A stretch of DNA of 43,779 bases from Planctomycetota bacterium (GTDB lineage: Bacteria; Planctomycetota; UBA1135; GCA-002748355), in the NCBI GenBank assembly GCA_027021385.1, contig JALUUL010000040.1, positions 1 through 43,779 of the forward strand. The letters are read 5' to 3'. The translations under genes and the position numbers were made by a program. The notes beneath the pieces are model-generated. The model did no database searches. It was not told the DNA's origin and saw nothing but the letters and a program-made list of their open reading frames with translations. Positions 30,889 through 39,472 of this stretch are shown piece by piece (the stretch's first letter is position 1; every line of letters starts with the position of its first letter).

Positions 30889-32832
30889 ATGAAGACCCAG
30901 ATCCTTTTCCTCCTCCCCCTTCTCACGGCCGGTCCCCTCCGGAGCCAGATCGAACGGCCGATCCCCTACCCCCTCCCCGAATCGAAGGCCTGGAAAAAGG
31001 CCCTGGCGAACGGGACGCGGACCCGCATCGGACTTCCGGGACCCAAATACTGGACGAACCGGGCCACCTACGACATCGAGGCCGAACTCGACCCGGCCAC
31101 GGCGAAGGTCGAGGGGCATGTCGAGATCGAATACCGGAACCGCTCTCCGAATCCGATCCGGAGGATCCGGATCCATCTCCGCCAGAACCTCCACAAGGAA
31201 GGTTCCGTGCGGAACCGTTTCGTCGAGATCACGGGCGGGGTCAAGACCTCCAACCTCCGCGTGGAGGGCAAGGAACTCCCCAAGGGCCGGGTGGTGACCC
31301 GGGGAACGGTGATGACGATCCGCCTTCCGAAAGTCCTGCGGCCCGGCGGGAAACAGCGGATCTCGATGGACTGGGAATACAGGGTTCCGAAAGCGGGCGC
31401 TCCCAGGAACGGCCATGAGGACTTCCACGTCTACTGGATCGCCTACTGGTATCCCCAGGTGGCCGTCTACGACGATCTCGAGGGCTGGGTCGCGGAGCAA
31501 TACATGAGCAACGCGGAGTTCTACATGGACTACGCGGACTACCGTCTGGCCTTCACCGCGCCGTCCGGCTGGATCGTGCGCGCAACCGGAACCCTGAAGA
31601 ACCCCTCCGAGGTCCTGACGAAGACCCAGAGGAAGCGTCTCGCGAAGGCCCGCGAGAGCCGGGAGATCGTCCACGTCCTCACGAAGGAGGAACTGAAGGC
31701 CGGGAAAGCGACCCGCCGCCACAGGAAGAAACTCACCTGGCGCTATGAGGCCAGGAACGTCCGCGACCTCGTGGTCAGCGTGTCCGACCGTTATGTGTGG
31801 GACGCGACGCACGCGGTCGTCGAGAACCGGGACGGCCCCGGCAAGGACGGAATCTGCATGATCCACGCCCTCTACCGGCCGGAAGCGCGCGCCTTCGCCC
31901 GCGCGGCCGAATTCGAACGCCATACGATCGAGTTCATGTCCTCGAAGGTTCATCCCTATCCCTGGCCGCAGATGACGGCCTGCGAGGGGATCATCGGCGG
32001 AGGTATGGAGTTCCCGATGATGACGATCTGCAGCGGGCGGGGGCGGAGCGTCCACGGCGTCGTCACCCACGAATTGATCCACATGTGGTTTCCTATGCTC
32101 GTCGGCTCCAACGAAAAGGCCTACGCCTGGCAGGACGAAGGGCTGACCTCCTTCTTCACGAACCTGACGACCGCGGACTTCAGGCGCCGCGATCTCGAGA
32201 AGAAGACTCCGAACCGGTCGATAGACCGCCGCGGGCCGGGATCGAGGCCGGGGAGGAGGGGAAGGCCCCGGGCCGGCATGCGGTTCCGCTCGATCGAGAC
32301 CCTCGCGCCGATCATGCGACACGGCGATCGGTTCCCGGGACGGAGCACCTACAGCCTCGTTTCCTACTTCAAGACCTCGATGGTCCTCGCCCAGCTCCGG
32401 GACTTGATCGGCGAAGAGCCCTTCTTCAAGGCCTTCCGCGAATACGTGAAGGCATGGGCCTACAAGCATCCGGCCCCGGCCGATTTCTTCGCGACCTTCG
32501 AACGGATCTCGGGGCGCGAGCTGGACTGGTATTTCCGGGAGTGGTTCTACGAGACCTGGAAGCTCGACCAGGCGATCGAATCCGTGAAGCGGAAAGAGAA
32601 CGGCGCCGAACTCGTCGTCGGGGACCGGGGCTACGCGACGATGCCGACCGAGATCGAGGTCACCTTCGCCGACGGCAGGAAGGAGACCCTTCGAATCGGG
32701 GTCGAGTACTGGCTCTCCGGCCGGAAGACCCGGACTCTCCAACTGGGGCCGGGCGTCGTCCGGATCGAGATCGACCCCAAACGAAAGACCCTCGACTCCG
32801 ACCGCAAGAACAACGTCTGGAAGGCCGAGTAG
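30889..32832 (+). CDS. M1-family zinc metallopeptidase, exported
   Basis: A 647-residue protein. A signal peptide (MKTQILFLLPLLTAGPLRSQ) leads an N-terminal beta domain (YDIEAELDPATAKVEG, typical of M1 enzymes). The catalytic domain has GGMEF (371-375) as the GAMEN equivalent and the zinc motif HELIH (394-398), with the third ligand Glu417 exactly 18 residues later (WQDEGLTSF). A C-terminal helical region (SLVSYFKTSMVLAQL) follows, then a short beta tail. M1 aminopeptidases remove N-terminal residues; the signal peptide suggests periplasmic action. A basic insert (DRRGPGSRPGRRGRPRAG) is unusual. The gene follows tRNA-Ala and converges on the dehydratase-like gene 24 nt away. Confidence 0.9.
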   Translation: MKTQILFLLPLLTAGPLRSQIERPIPYPLPESKAWKKALANGTRTRIGLPGPKYWTNRATYDIEAELDPATAKVEGHVEIEYRNRSPNPIRRIRIHLRQNLHKEGSVRNRFVEITGGVKTSNLRVEGKELPKGRVVTRGTVMTIRLPKVLRPGGKQRISMDWEYRVPKAGAPRNGHEDFHVYWIAYWYPQVAVYDDLEGWVAEQYMSNAEFYMDYADYRLAFTAPSGWIVRATGTLKNPSEVLTKTQRKRLAKARESREIVHVLTKEELKAGKATRRHRKKLTWRYEARNVRDLVVSVSDRYVWDATHAVVENRDGPGKDGICMIHALYRPEARAFARAAEFERHTIEFMSSKVHPYPWPQMTACEGIIGGGMEFPMMTICSGRGRSVHGVVTHELIHMWFPMLVGSNEKAYAWQDEGLTSFFTNLTTADFRRRDLEKKTPNRSIDRRGPGSRPGRRGRPRAGMRFRSIETLAPIMRHGDRFPGRSTYSLVSYFKTSMVLAQLRDLIGEEPFFKAFREYVKAWAYKHPAPADFFATFERISGRELDWYFREWFYETWKLDQAIESVKRKENGAELVVGDRGYATMPTEIEVTFADGRKETLRIGVEYWLSGRKTRTLQLGPGVVRIEIDPKRKTLDSDRKNNVWKAE

Positions 32833-32856
32833 AAGGGAAGAGAGGTCGCGGAATCC

Positions 32857-33807
32857 TCAACGGGCATCCAGGCTCGTATTCCCTCCCGAGAGGATGATCC
32901 CCACCCGAGCCCCCTCGGGAAAGAACGGCGCCTCGAGGGCGACCGCCAGGGGAACGGCGGCCGAGGGTTCGCAAAGGATCTTCATGCGTTCCCCGAGCAG
33001 CCGCCGCGCCCGGAGGATCGACTCGTCCCCGACGAGCCGGATGCCGGCGCAGCACGCCTTCAGGATCGCGAAGGGGGTTCGGCCGAGCGAGGTGAGGAGG
33101 CCGTCGCAGACCGTGCGCGGCTCGATCGAAGGGTGGAGACAGCCGTCCCTCAGAGACCGAAAGGCGTCATCGGCCCCCTCGGGTTCGGCCCCGTAGACGC
33201 GGGTGCCCGGGGATCTTCCCCGGGCCGCGAGGCAGGTCCCCGCGAGCAGCCCGCCCCCTCCGACCGGGGCCGCCAGGTAATCGAGATCCCCGGCCTCCTC
33301 GAGGAGTTCGAGGGCGGCGGTCCCCTGTCCCGCGATGACCCGGGGATCCTCGTAGGGATGAATGAAGACCGCGCCGGTCTCCTCGTGGAGCCTGGAGGCC
33401 TCGCGCTCGCGCGCCTCCAGGCTCGGGGCGCAGAACACGACCCTCGCCCCGTAGCCCTCGACCGCCTCGCGCTTGATCCCGGGCGCGTTCTCGGGCATCA
33501 CGACGAAGGCCGGAATCCCCCGGATCCGCGCCGCCAGCGCGAGGGCCTGCCCGTGATTCCCCGAGGAATGCGTCAGGACCCCCCTCGCGGCTTCCTCCCG
33601 CCCCAGGGAGAACACCGCGTTGCAGGCTCCCCGGAACTTGAAGGACCCCGACCGCTGGAAGTTCTCGCACTTGAAGAAGAGACGGGCCCCGGCCATCCGG
33701 TCGAGGGTCCTGGAGGTCAGGACCGGCGTGCGGTGGACGATTCCCTCGAGGCGCCGCGTCGCCGACTCGACCTCGGGGAACCCGGGAGGATCCACGTCCC
33801 TCTCCAT
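32857..33807 (-). CDS. PLP-dependent threonine dehydratase/serine racemase-like enzyme
   Basis: A 316-residue fold-type II PLP enzyme. The PLP lysine is Lys57 in SGSFKFRGA, followed by SSGNHGQALALAA (substrate carboxylate loop), GGGGLLAG (phosphate-binding Gly loop near residue 180) and a C-terminal LSGGN. It has the length of catabolic threonine dehydratase or serine racemase and no ACT domain, so it is not the long biosynthetic IlvA form. It probably deaminates L-threonine or L-serine to 2-oxo acids plus ammonia. The start could be 33807 or the in-frame ATG at 33816. It is divergent from a CopD-like gene and convergent with the M1 peptidase gene. Confidence 0.9.
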   Translation of the reverse strand: MERDVDPPGFPEVESATRRLEGIVHRTPVLTSRTLDRMAGARLFFKCENFQRSGSFKFRGACNAVFSLGREEAARGVLTHSSGNHGQALALAARIRGIPAFVVMPENAPGIKREAVEGYGARVVFCAPSLEAREREASRLHEETGAVFIHPYEDPRVIAGQGTAALELLEEAGDLDYLAAPVGGGGLLAGTCLAARGRSPGTRVYGAEPEGADDAFRSLRDGCLHPSIEPRTVCDGLLTSLGRTPFAILKACCAGIRLVGDESILRARRLLGERMKILCEPSAAVPLAVALEAPFFPEGARVGIILSGGNTSLDAR

Positions 33808-33871
33808 GCCCCCCATGCAAGCCCCCGCGGGCCTTGGGAGCCAGTTTTCAGGGAAGGCTTCCCTCGATTCC

Positions 33872-33899
33872 TTGTTTCCGGCCCTCCCGGGCCTAGAAC
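33872..33899 (+). promoter_or_regulatory. candidate promoter of the CopD-like gene
   Basis: TTGTTT (33872-33877) and TAGAAC (33894-33899) are spaced by 16 nt, and the -10-like box ends 7 nt before the ATG at 33907, so a transcript would be leaderless. A small palindrome, GGGAAG-G-CTTCCC, lies at 33851-33863, immediately upstream. Confidence 0.35.
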
Positions 33900-33906
33900 C
33901 CCGGTC

Positions 33907-34332
33907 ATGGACAAGTACATGGTCATGATCCACGTTCTCGGTTCCGGGCTCTGGCTCGGGGGGCTCTTCCTCCTCGCCTTTCTTGCCCTCCGGGCGGGGG
34001 TGACGGAGGAATCGGCCGCGGCCCTCCGGAAGGCGGTCCGGGCCTTCCGCGCGCCGGGGCTCACGGCGATCGCCCTCCAGCTCGTGAGCGGGATGCATCT
34101 GGCCGCCCGCTACATGAAGGGAGGCGCCAACCACTGGTTCGCCTTCGACACGAAGCTGAGCGCCCACGTCAGCCTGAAGATCTACCTGCTCCTCCTTTCG
34201 ATCGCCCTCGCCCTGTTCCTCGGTTTCTGGTCCTCGAGACCGGTCTCCTCCGGGCGTCTGCGCGGAACGACCTGGATCCTCGCCCTCCTCTCCCTCCTCC
34301 TCGTCGTCCTGGGAGTCAATCTCCGGTTCTGA
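33907..34332 (+). CDS. CopD-like four-helix membrane protein
   Basis: A 141-residue integral membrane protein with four hydrophobic helices. The first, MIHVLGSGLWLGGLFLLAF, has the His-x-x-G-x-x-x-W-x-G-G pattern of CopD/DUF-type membrane proteins. A further His is in SGMHLAARYM and another in LSAHVSLKIYLLLLS. These His residues could ligate haem or copper; that is inference. It starts 99 nt from the divergent dehydratase-like gene. Being at the end of a short + strand transcript and followed by a convergent subtilase, it looks monocistronic. Confidence 0.65.
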   Translation: MDKYMVMIHVLGSGLWLGGLFLLAFLALRAGVTEESAAALRKAVRAFRAPGLTAIALQLVSGMHLAARYMKGGANHWFAFDTKLSAHVSLKIYLLLLSIALALFLGFWSSRPVSSGRLRGTTWILALLSLLLVVLGVNLRF

Positions 34333-34365
34333 ACACCCGGCTGGGGTCTCCAAAGAGGGCCGGCC

Positions 34366-36084
34366 TCAACGCAGCCAGACTTCGGTGCTGCTGCTGATCC
34401 GGATCCCCGCCGTCGTGGGATCGACGAGGAAGGACTGGAAACGGAGGTCCAGGTCCTTCAGGGCTGTGAGGTTCGGCACCGGCAGCGGGAACGAGTCCTT
34501 CGCCCCGCTCAACACCTTCGCCCCGAGGAAGAGCTGCTTGCCGGGATCCAGATGCCAGGACCGGTTCAGGCCGTACGAGGTCTTCTTGAGCGCGACCCCG
34601 GTGAAGAGAACGGCCACTTCCCCCTTCTTCCCTTGGAGGGCCAGGGAAAGGGTCCCCCCGACCTTGGCTTCGGGGGCGGTCGCCCAGAGCCCGTCGGGAA
34701 GACCGACCGCGGCCAGGAGTTTCTTCAGGTCGGGGCGGAGGCCGATCGTCCCGGTGCAAGGGGTCCCGTACTTGCGCAGGAGTGATCGGACCTCGTTCAC
34801 CGTCAGGATCCGATCGTTCTGGTAGGCGACCGCGCCGGCGAGGGCCGCCACCGCGCCGGTGACGATCGGGGACGCGCTCGAGGTCCCGTTGAAGGTCGCG
34901 GTGTAGGTCTGGCGCTTGTCCAGGTTCGGGAAGAAGAGTTTGCCGTAACCCGTCGTCGTGACCGAATAACCCCAGCCGTTCGCGGTGATCCGTTTGCCGT
35001 AGTTCGAGAACCCCGCCCGGGCGGTCCGGCTCCCGTTCGTCGCGCCCGCCATGATCGCCCCCGAATCCCGGTAGGTCAGGTCGAAGAGCCGCCCGAACTT
35101 CGTCGTGTCGTCCAGGTTGTTGTTACCGTTCCCCGCGGCTTCGACGACGTGGATCCCCTTCGAGGTCGCCGTCTTGATGACGTTGAAGTTGGAGGAGTAG
35201 TATTCGGCCGGGACGAAACCCTTCGAGGTCCGGTAATGGACCTCGAGAAGGATCAGATCCCCCTTCTTGCTGACGGCGATCGCCTTCGATATCGCGTTCG
35301 CGACCCCGACCTTCCAGGGCGAGACCCGGAGTCCGACCTGGTCCACGATGCCGGTGATCCCGTATCCGTTCCGGTCTCCGCAGATCTCCCCGACGACCGC
35401 CGTCCCGTGGTTGTAGTAGGCCCCCCCGGGACTCGGGGTCCCGATCCAGGCAGCGTTCGTCAGCTTCGACAGGTCCTCGTGCCCGACGAACCAGCTGCTC
35501 TCCATGTCCGTCACCTGGACCCCGAGCCCCCGGCCGCCGAGAAGGACGCGGGCCGCGGCCTCGGAGATGCCGAGCGGAGCCGCGGTCCTGTATCCCTGCC
35601 TCCCCGTGAAGTCCGGGGTCTTGGGAGGGATGTCCCCTCCCGGCGTTTCGGGGATCGGTTCGTACCAGGCGGCCAGCACGCCCGGAAGTTTGCGGATCTC
35701 GGCCAGCTTCTCAGGCCCGATCGGGGAGTCGGCGCGGAGGAGACGGAAACGGGCGAGGTGCAGGGCCCCGCGGCCGCCAACGGGGCGGCTCTGCCGGAAC
35801 CAAGCATCGAGAAGATCGGGATCCATATCGACGAGCATCCCCGCTTCCATCCCGGGAGGCGGGACGAGAACGCGCCGGGGATGATCTACGAGGATCTCGA
35901 CCCGGTTTTCGAAATGGCGATAGGCGCCCTCGAGGACGAGGGCGGGGACCTCGGCCTCGGGGGGGAGGGCGGAGGAGGTCGCCTGAGCGGAAACCGCCGC
36001 CCCCACCGAAAGCAGGACGGCGGGCGCCAGGAATCGGATTCCGAGGAACGGACGGGGAGGGGGGGATTCGAAACGCGGGATCAT
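34366..36084 (-). CDS. S8 subtilisin-like serine protease, secreted, with lineage-type C-terminal domain
   Basis: A 572-residue exported subtilase. The signal peptide covers about residues 1-34 (FLAPAVLLSVGAAVSAQ), then comes a propeptide-like region (FRLLRADSPIGPEKLAEI). The catalytic triad is Asp193 (VTDMES), His226 (NHGTAVVGE) and Ser402 (NGTSSASP), with the oxyanion Asn near residue 319 (AAGNGNNN). The last ~105 residues are a beta-rich module (GGTLSLALQGKKGEVAVLF and KQLFLGAKVLSGAKDSFPLP) matching the C-terminus of the FG-GAP protein at 17283-19271. It is probably a surface protease. The start ATG at 36084 gives a normal signal peptide. Confidence 0.9.
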   Translation of the reverse strand: MIPRFESPPPRPFLGIRFLAPAVLLSVGAAVSAQATSSALPPEAEVPALVLEGAYRHFENRVEILVDHPRRVLVPPPGMEAGMLVDMDPDLLDAWFRQSRPVGGRGALHLARFRLLRADSPIGPEKLAEIRKLPGVLAAWYEPIPETPGGDIPPKTPDFTGRQGYRTAAPLGISEAAARVLLGGRGLGVQVTDMESSWFVGHEDLSKLTNAAWIGTPSPGGAYYNHGTAVVGEICGDRNGYGITGIVDQVGLRVSPWKVGVANAISKAIAVSKKGDLILLEVHYRTSKGFVPAEYYSSNFNVIKTATSKGIHVVEAAGNGNNNLDDTTKFGRLFDLTYRDSGAIMAGATNGSRTARAGFSNYGKRITANGWGYSVTTTGYGKLFFPNLDKRQTYTATFNGTSSASPIVTGAVAALAGAVAYQNDRILTVNEVRSLLRKYGTPCTGTIGLRPDLKKLLAAVGLPDGLWATAPEAKVGGTLSLALQGKKGEVAVLFTGVALKKTSYGLNRSWHLDPGKQLFLGAKVLSGAKDSFPLPVPNLTALKDLDLRFQSFLVDPTTAGIRISSSTEVWLR

Positions 36085-36137
36085 CGAGGGCTCGAGGGAA
36101 GGGACGTCCGGGGATAAGGGGACCTGCCCCTTCGAGT

Positions 36138-38321
36138 CTACCGTTTGGAGAAGGCTCGAAGCAGGGCCGGCAGGAGACAAAGGTCCCCCGCCAGGGCTCC
36201 GAGGATCGTGAGGCAGGCGAGACGCCCGAAATCGAAGGTCGCCCGGAAACTCGAGAACAGGGTCACCGCGAAGCCGGCGAGGAGGAGGATCGAGGTCGTC
36301 CAGACCGCCGGACCGACGATTCCCAGGGAGCGGGGCAAGGCCTCCCTCGGATGCAGCCCCTCCCCGAGTTCCCTGCGATAGCGGGAAAGGATGTGGATCG
36401 TGTTGTCGACGGCCAGCCCGAAGGAGATCGCGAAGGTGATGACGACGACGATCCGGAGCCGGATTCCGGAGAGTCCCATGAAGCCGAGCACGAGAATCAA
36501 CGGGAAGATGTTCGGCAGGATCCCGATCAGGCCGAATCGCGGACTTCCGAACACGAAGGCCAGCAGGAGGCTGATCAGACCGAAGGCCAGTAGGAAGGAT
36601 TCCTCGACCTCGTCGATCAAGGTCGTGACCTGGTGGTTCGCGAGGACCTGGATCCCCACCGGCCGGAAACGGAGCGAGGGATCCAAGGACCCGAGGGCGC
36701 GGATCCTCTCGAGGAAGGCCGCCGTGCGCTTCGCGCCCATGTCGCGCATGAAGACGAGGATCCGGAAGCTCCGGCCGTCCTTCGCCAGCAGGGAGAACGG
36801 CTCCCGGGCGAGGAGAGGAAGGAGAGCGGGGGGGAGCCCGTCGTCCAAAGGATCGAGGTAGGAGAGGGTCCGCACGATTCCGGGGATCGCCTCGACCTCC
36901 CGGCGGAGAGCGCGGACGCGCGCCCCGAACTCGCGGGAGACCAGGACCGCGAGCGGACGCTCGGATGCGGCCGCGGAGAGGGGTTCGCAGAGGATCTCCC
37001 CGACGACGGGAGGGAAGAAGCGCTCCTCGAACCAACGCTGGTCCTGGAGGTAGGGGTCGTCCTCCCAGAGATCCTCGCTCAAGTAGGAATCCTGATCCAC
37101 CCGGAAGGCGAGGGCGGAGGAAAGGATCACGAGGAGACCGAAGAGGACGAGCACCAGACGGGTCGGGAGCGTCCCCACGACCCTCGTCAAGGACCCGAAC
37201 CTTCCGGACCGCCCCGCGCGGATTCCCTCCTTTCCGAGGACGCGGAGCAGGAGGAGTAGGATCCCCGGAAGGAAGAGGACCGTCGCGAAGAAGGCGACGC
37301 CGACCCCAAGACTCGCGAAGAGGCCGAAATCCCGGAGATCGGGGATCTCGGTCAGCACGAGGGATCCGAATCCGATGGCCGTCGTCACCGAGGTCAGGAG
37401 ACAGGGGAAGAAGGTCTCCCCGAGCGCGCGGGCCGTCGCCTCCTCGGGACCCAGGCCGCCCTCGAGGAGTTCCCCCGCGCGCAGCACCTGGTGCACGGCG
37501 TCCGCGACCGAGATGACCATCAGGAGGGTCGGGAGGGTCGAGGTGAAGAGGGTCAGCTCGGCCCCCGCCCATCCGAGCAGGCCGAAGGTGAAGCCCAGGG
37601 TGATCGGGACGAGGCTCAGGATCGCGAGGAAGAGGGCGGTGCTGCGGACGATCCAAAAGAGAACGACGGAGGTCAGAACGGCTCCCAGCGGCAGAAACAG
37701 AGCCTGGTCCCGCCGCACGTGGGCGACGTAGGTCTGGCGGAGGGCGGGAATCCCCAAGAGTCGAAGGCCCAGGTCCTTCTCCCCCTCGGCGAGCGGGGGG
37801 AGGGACGCGGCAAGCGCCCGGATCGCGGCCAGCGCTCGGGTCCGCCCCCGCGTGTTCCGCGTGGAAGGTTCGAGCTGCACGAATCCCGCGTAGGCGCCGG
37901 GTCCCCCGCCCCTTCCCGGATCGAGGAGGAGTCTGCGGTAGGTCTTCGAGGAAGCCAGGCGCCCGCGGAGATCCTCCCCCGACAGGCCGGCCAGGCCGGG
38001 GGCGTTCCGCAGGGTAAGGACCCTCGCGACCCCCGGGATCTCCGCGATGCCCTCGGCGAATCGATCCAGGAGATCGAGGCTGCGTCCCGCGAAGGGACGG
38101 TCGACCGGAACCCCGAAGAAGCAGAGCGCGTCGGGCAGCGGGTATTCCCCGTAATGCTCGAGCGCCTTCCGGAGTTCCCGGTTCCCGGTCCTGAGGAAGG
38201 ACTCTACGCTGTAACCGATCCCGAGGCGGAAGACGCCGGGAACGAGGAAGGCCGCCAGGAGGAGAGCGGAGATGAGGAACCAGAGCCTCCTCCGCACGAC
38301 GAATCCCGGCAGCCCTCCCAT
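36138..38321 (-). CDS. RND-superfamily exporter (MMPL/SSD type)
   Basis: A 727-residue integral membrane protein with 12 predicted helices in two six-helix halves. Each half has a large extracytoplasmic loop after helix 1 (first loop near residues 40-190, second near 395-540). Conserved RND helix 4 acidic/polar positions are seen in LLMVISVADAVHQVL and ISFGLAVDNTIHILSRY; SVTTAIGFGSLVL and the FGSPRFGLIGILPNIFPL segment are also typical. It belongs to the MMPL/'predicted exporter' branch rather than AcrB (no ~1000 residue length). Cargo is unknown; lipids or hopanoids are common in this branch. It lies 53 nt upstream of the subtilase gene in the same direction. Confidence 0.88.
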   Translation of the reverse strand: MGGLPGFVVRRRLWFLISALLLAAFLVPGVFRLGIGYSVESFLRTGNRELRKALEHYGEYPLPDALCFFGVPVDRPFAGRSLDLLDRFAEGIAEIPGVARVLTLRNAPGLAGLSGEDLRGRLASSKTYRRLLLDPGRGGGPGAYAGFVQLEPSTRNTRGRTRALAAIRALAASLPPLAEGEKDLGLRLLGIPALRQTYVAHVRRDQALFLPLGAVLTSVVLFWIVRSTALFLAILSLVPITLGFTFGLLGWAGAELTLFTSTLPTLLMVISVADAVHQVLRAGELLEGGLGPEEATARALGETFFPCLLTSVTTAIGFGSLVLTEIPDLRDFGLFASLGVGVAFFATVLFLPGILLLLLRVLGKEGIRAGRSGRFGSLTRVVGTLPTRLVLVLFGLLVILSSALAFRVDQDSYLSEDLWEDDPYLQDQRWFEERFFPPVVGEILCEPLSAAASERPLAVLVSREFGARVRALRREVEAIPGIVRTLSYLDPLDDGLPPALLPLLAREPFSLLAKDGRSFRILVFMRDMGAKRTAAFLERIRALGSLDPSLRFRPVGIQVLANHQVTTLIDEVEESFLLAFGLISLLLAFVFGSPRFGLIGILPNIFPLILVLGFMGLSGIRLRIVVVITFAISFGLAVDNTIHILSRYRRELGEGLHPREALPRSLGIVGPAVWTTSILLLAGFAVTLFSSFRATFDFGRLACLTILGALAGDLCLLPALLRAFSKR

Positions 38322-38401
38322 CCCCGAAGTTTGACCGGCCTCCGCCCTCCCCGCCACGCCGGGCCTTGATGCCGGCCGCGCTTCGGCCCAAGGTTTCCTC
38401 C

Positions 38402-39112
38402 ATGACGAGAGCGCCGGCACGCATGCACCCTTCAGGCAGGCTCGCCTTTCGCAGGCAAGTCCGCTCTCCCCGCGCCGACGCCCTCCCCCTCTACGAGGCT
38501 CATGGAAGGGCCCTCTCCTGGGAAGGGATCCTCCCCCCGGGCGACGGGCCGCTCGAATGCGAGATCGGCTGCGGCAAGGGGGGATTCCTTCTGGCCGCCG
38601 CTTCGTCCCGCCCCGGGATCCGTTTCCTCGGGGTCGAGGCCGGCCCGTCCTACGCCGCCTACTGCGCCGACCGTCTCGCCCGCCGCGGGCTTCGGAACGC
38701 CGTCCTCGTGGCGGACGACGCCCGCCTCTTCCTCGCCGACACGGTCCCTCCCGGGGCCTTCGTCCGGATCCACGTCTACTACCCCGACCCCTGGCCCAAG
38801 CGCCGCCACCGCAAGCGAAGATTCTTCCAGCCGGGGATCGCGCCCCTCCTTCACCACGCACTCGCCACCGGGGGGGAACTCCTGATCGCGACGGACGCTA
38901 CGGCCTATTTCGGCGAGATCCTCGCCCTGATGGGCGCGAGCCCGCTCTTCCGCCGCGATCCGGAGCGCGAGGCCGAACTCGGGCTCGAGGTCCCGGGGCT
39001 GGCCTTCGGGCCCACGAACTTCTCGGCAAAGTCCCGCGCCGCCGGCGAACCCGCCTGGCGCGCGGTCTACCGCGCCCTCCCGGCGAACCCGGAGGAGGAT
39101 GACAGGAGATGA
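38402..39112 (+). CDS. trmB: tRNA (guanine-N7-)-methyltransferase
   Basis: A 236-residue TrmB. It methylates N7 of G46 in tRNA with SAM. Motif I is ECEIGCGKGGFLL, the acidic ribose-binding strand is FLGVEAGP, and the family hallmark HVYYPDPWPKRRHRKRRF is present, followed by a C-terminal GPTNFSAKSRAAGEPAWRAVY. Several in-frame starts exist (38366, 38369, 38402, 38423); I chose 38402 because AAGG lies about 9 nt upstream and the remaining sequence has the usual length. The stop overlaps the ATG of the Rieske gene (ATGA). Confidence 0.93.
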   Translation: MTRAPARMHPSGRLAFRRQVRSPRADALPLYEAHGRALSWEGILPPGDGPLECEIGCGKGGFLLAAASSRPGIRFLGVEAGPSYAAYCADRLARRGLRNAVLVADDARLFLADTVPPGAFVRIHVYYPDPWPKRRHRKRRFFQPGIAPLLHHALATGGELLIATDATAYFGEILALMGASPLFRRDPEREAELGLEVPGLAFGPTNFSAKSRAAGEPAWRAVYRALPANPEEDDRR

Positions 39113-39465
39113 AGGACGGAGAACCCCGTACCTGGACGCGGGTGGCCGATTTCGCGGATCTCCGGGAAGGGGCGGGGATCGAAGTCGAGAGCGAGGGCCT
39201 CGACCTGGCCCTCTTTCTCGTCGAGGGGAAGGTCTACGTCCTTTCCAACTCCTGTCCGCACAACGGAGCGGCCCTTGCGGAAGGCAAGGTCGACGGCGGC
39301 GAGGTCATCTGCCCCTGGCACAACTGGCGATTCTCTCTCGAAGACGGAATTTGCTCGACCCTCCCGAACCTCCAGCCAGCCGCCTGCTTCCCCGCCCGGG
39401 TCCGCGAGGGCGGCGTCGAGGTCGCCCTCCCGCCGAAACAATCGCCCCCTCCCTGCCGGCCCTGA
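39109..39465 (+). CDS. Rieske [2Fe-2S] ferredoxin-like protein
   Basis: A 118-residue soluble Rieske protein. The cluster ligands are Cys49 and His51 (SCPHNGAAL) and Cys68 and His71 (ICPWHNWRF), the standard C-x-H...C-x2-H arrangement. It lacks a membrane anchor, so it is of the NirD/ferredoxin type rather than the bc1 type. It is translationally coupled to trmB by ATGA, an odd pairing. A redox partner is not visible nearby; the downstream gene is convergent with 7 nt between stops. Confidence 0.88.
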   Translation: MKDGEPRTWTRVADFADLREGAGIEVESEGLDLALFLVEGKVYVLSNSCPHNGAALAEGKVDGGEVICPWHNWRFSLEDGICSTLPNLQPAACFPARVREGGVEVALPPKQSPPPCRP

Positions 39466-39472
39466 CCCCCGG

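Noticed and set aside
34366..38424. Very long open frames antisense to or overlapping real genes, for example the frame continuing upstream of the subtilase start through the RND gene region
   Set aside because: Their translations are Arg/Pro/Gly-rich low-complexity sequence, as expected in GC-rich DNA. The third-position G/C pattern and domain motifs support the RND gene in the other frame.
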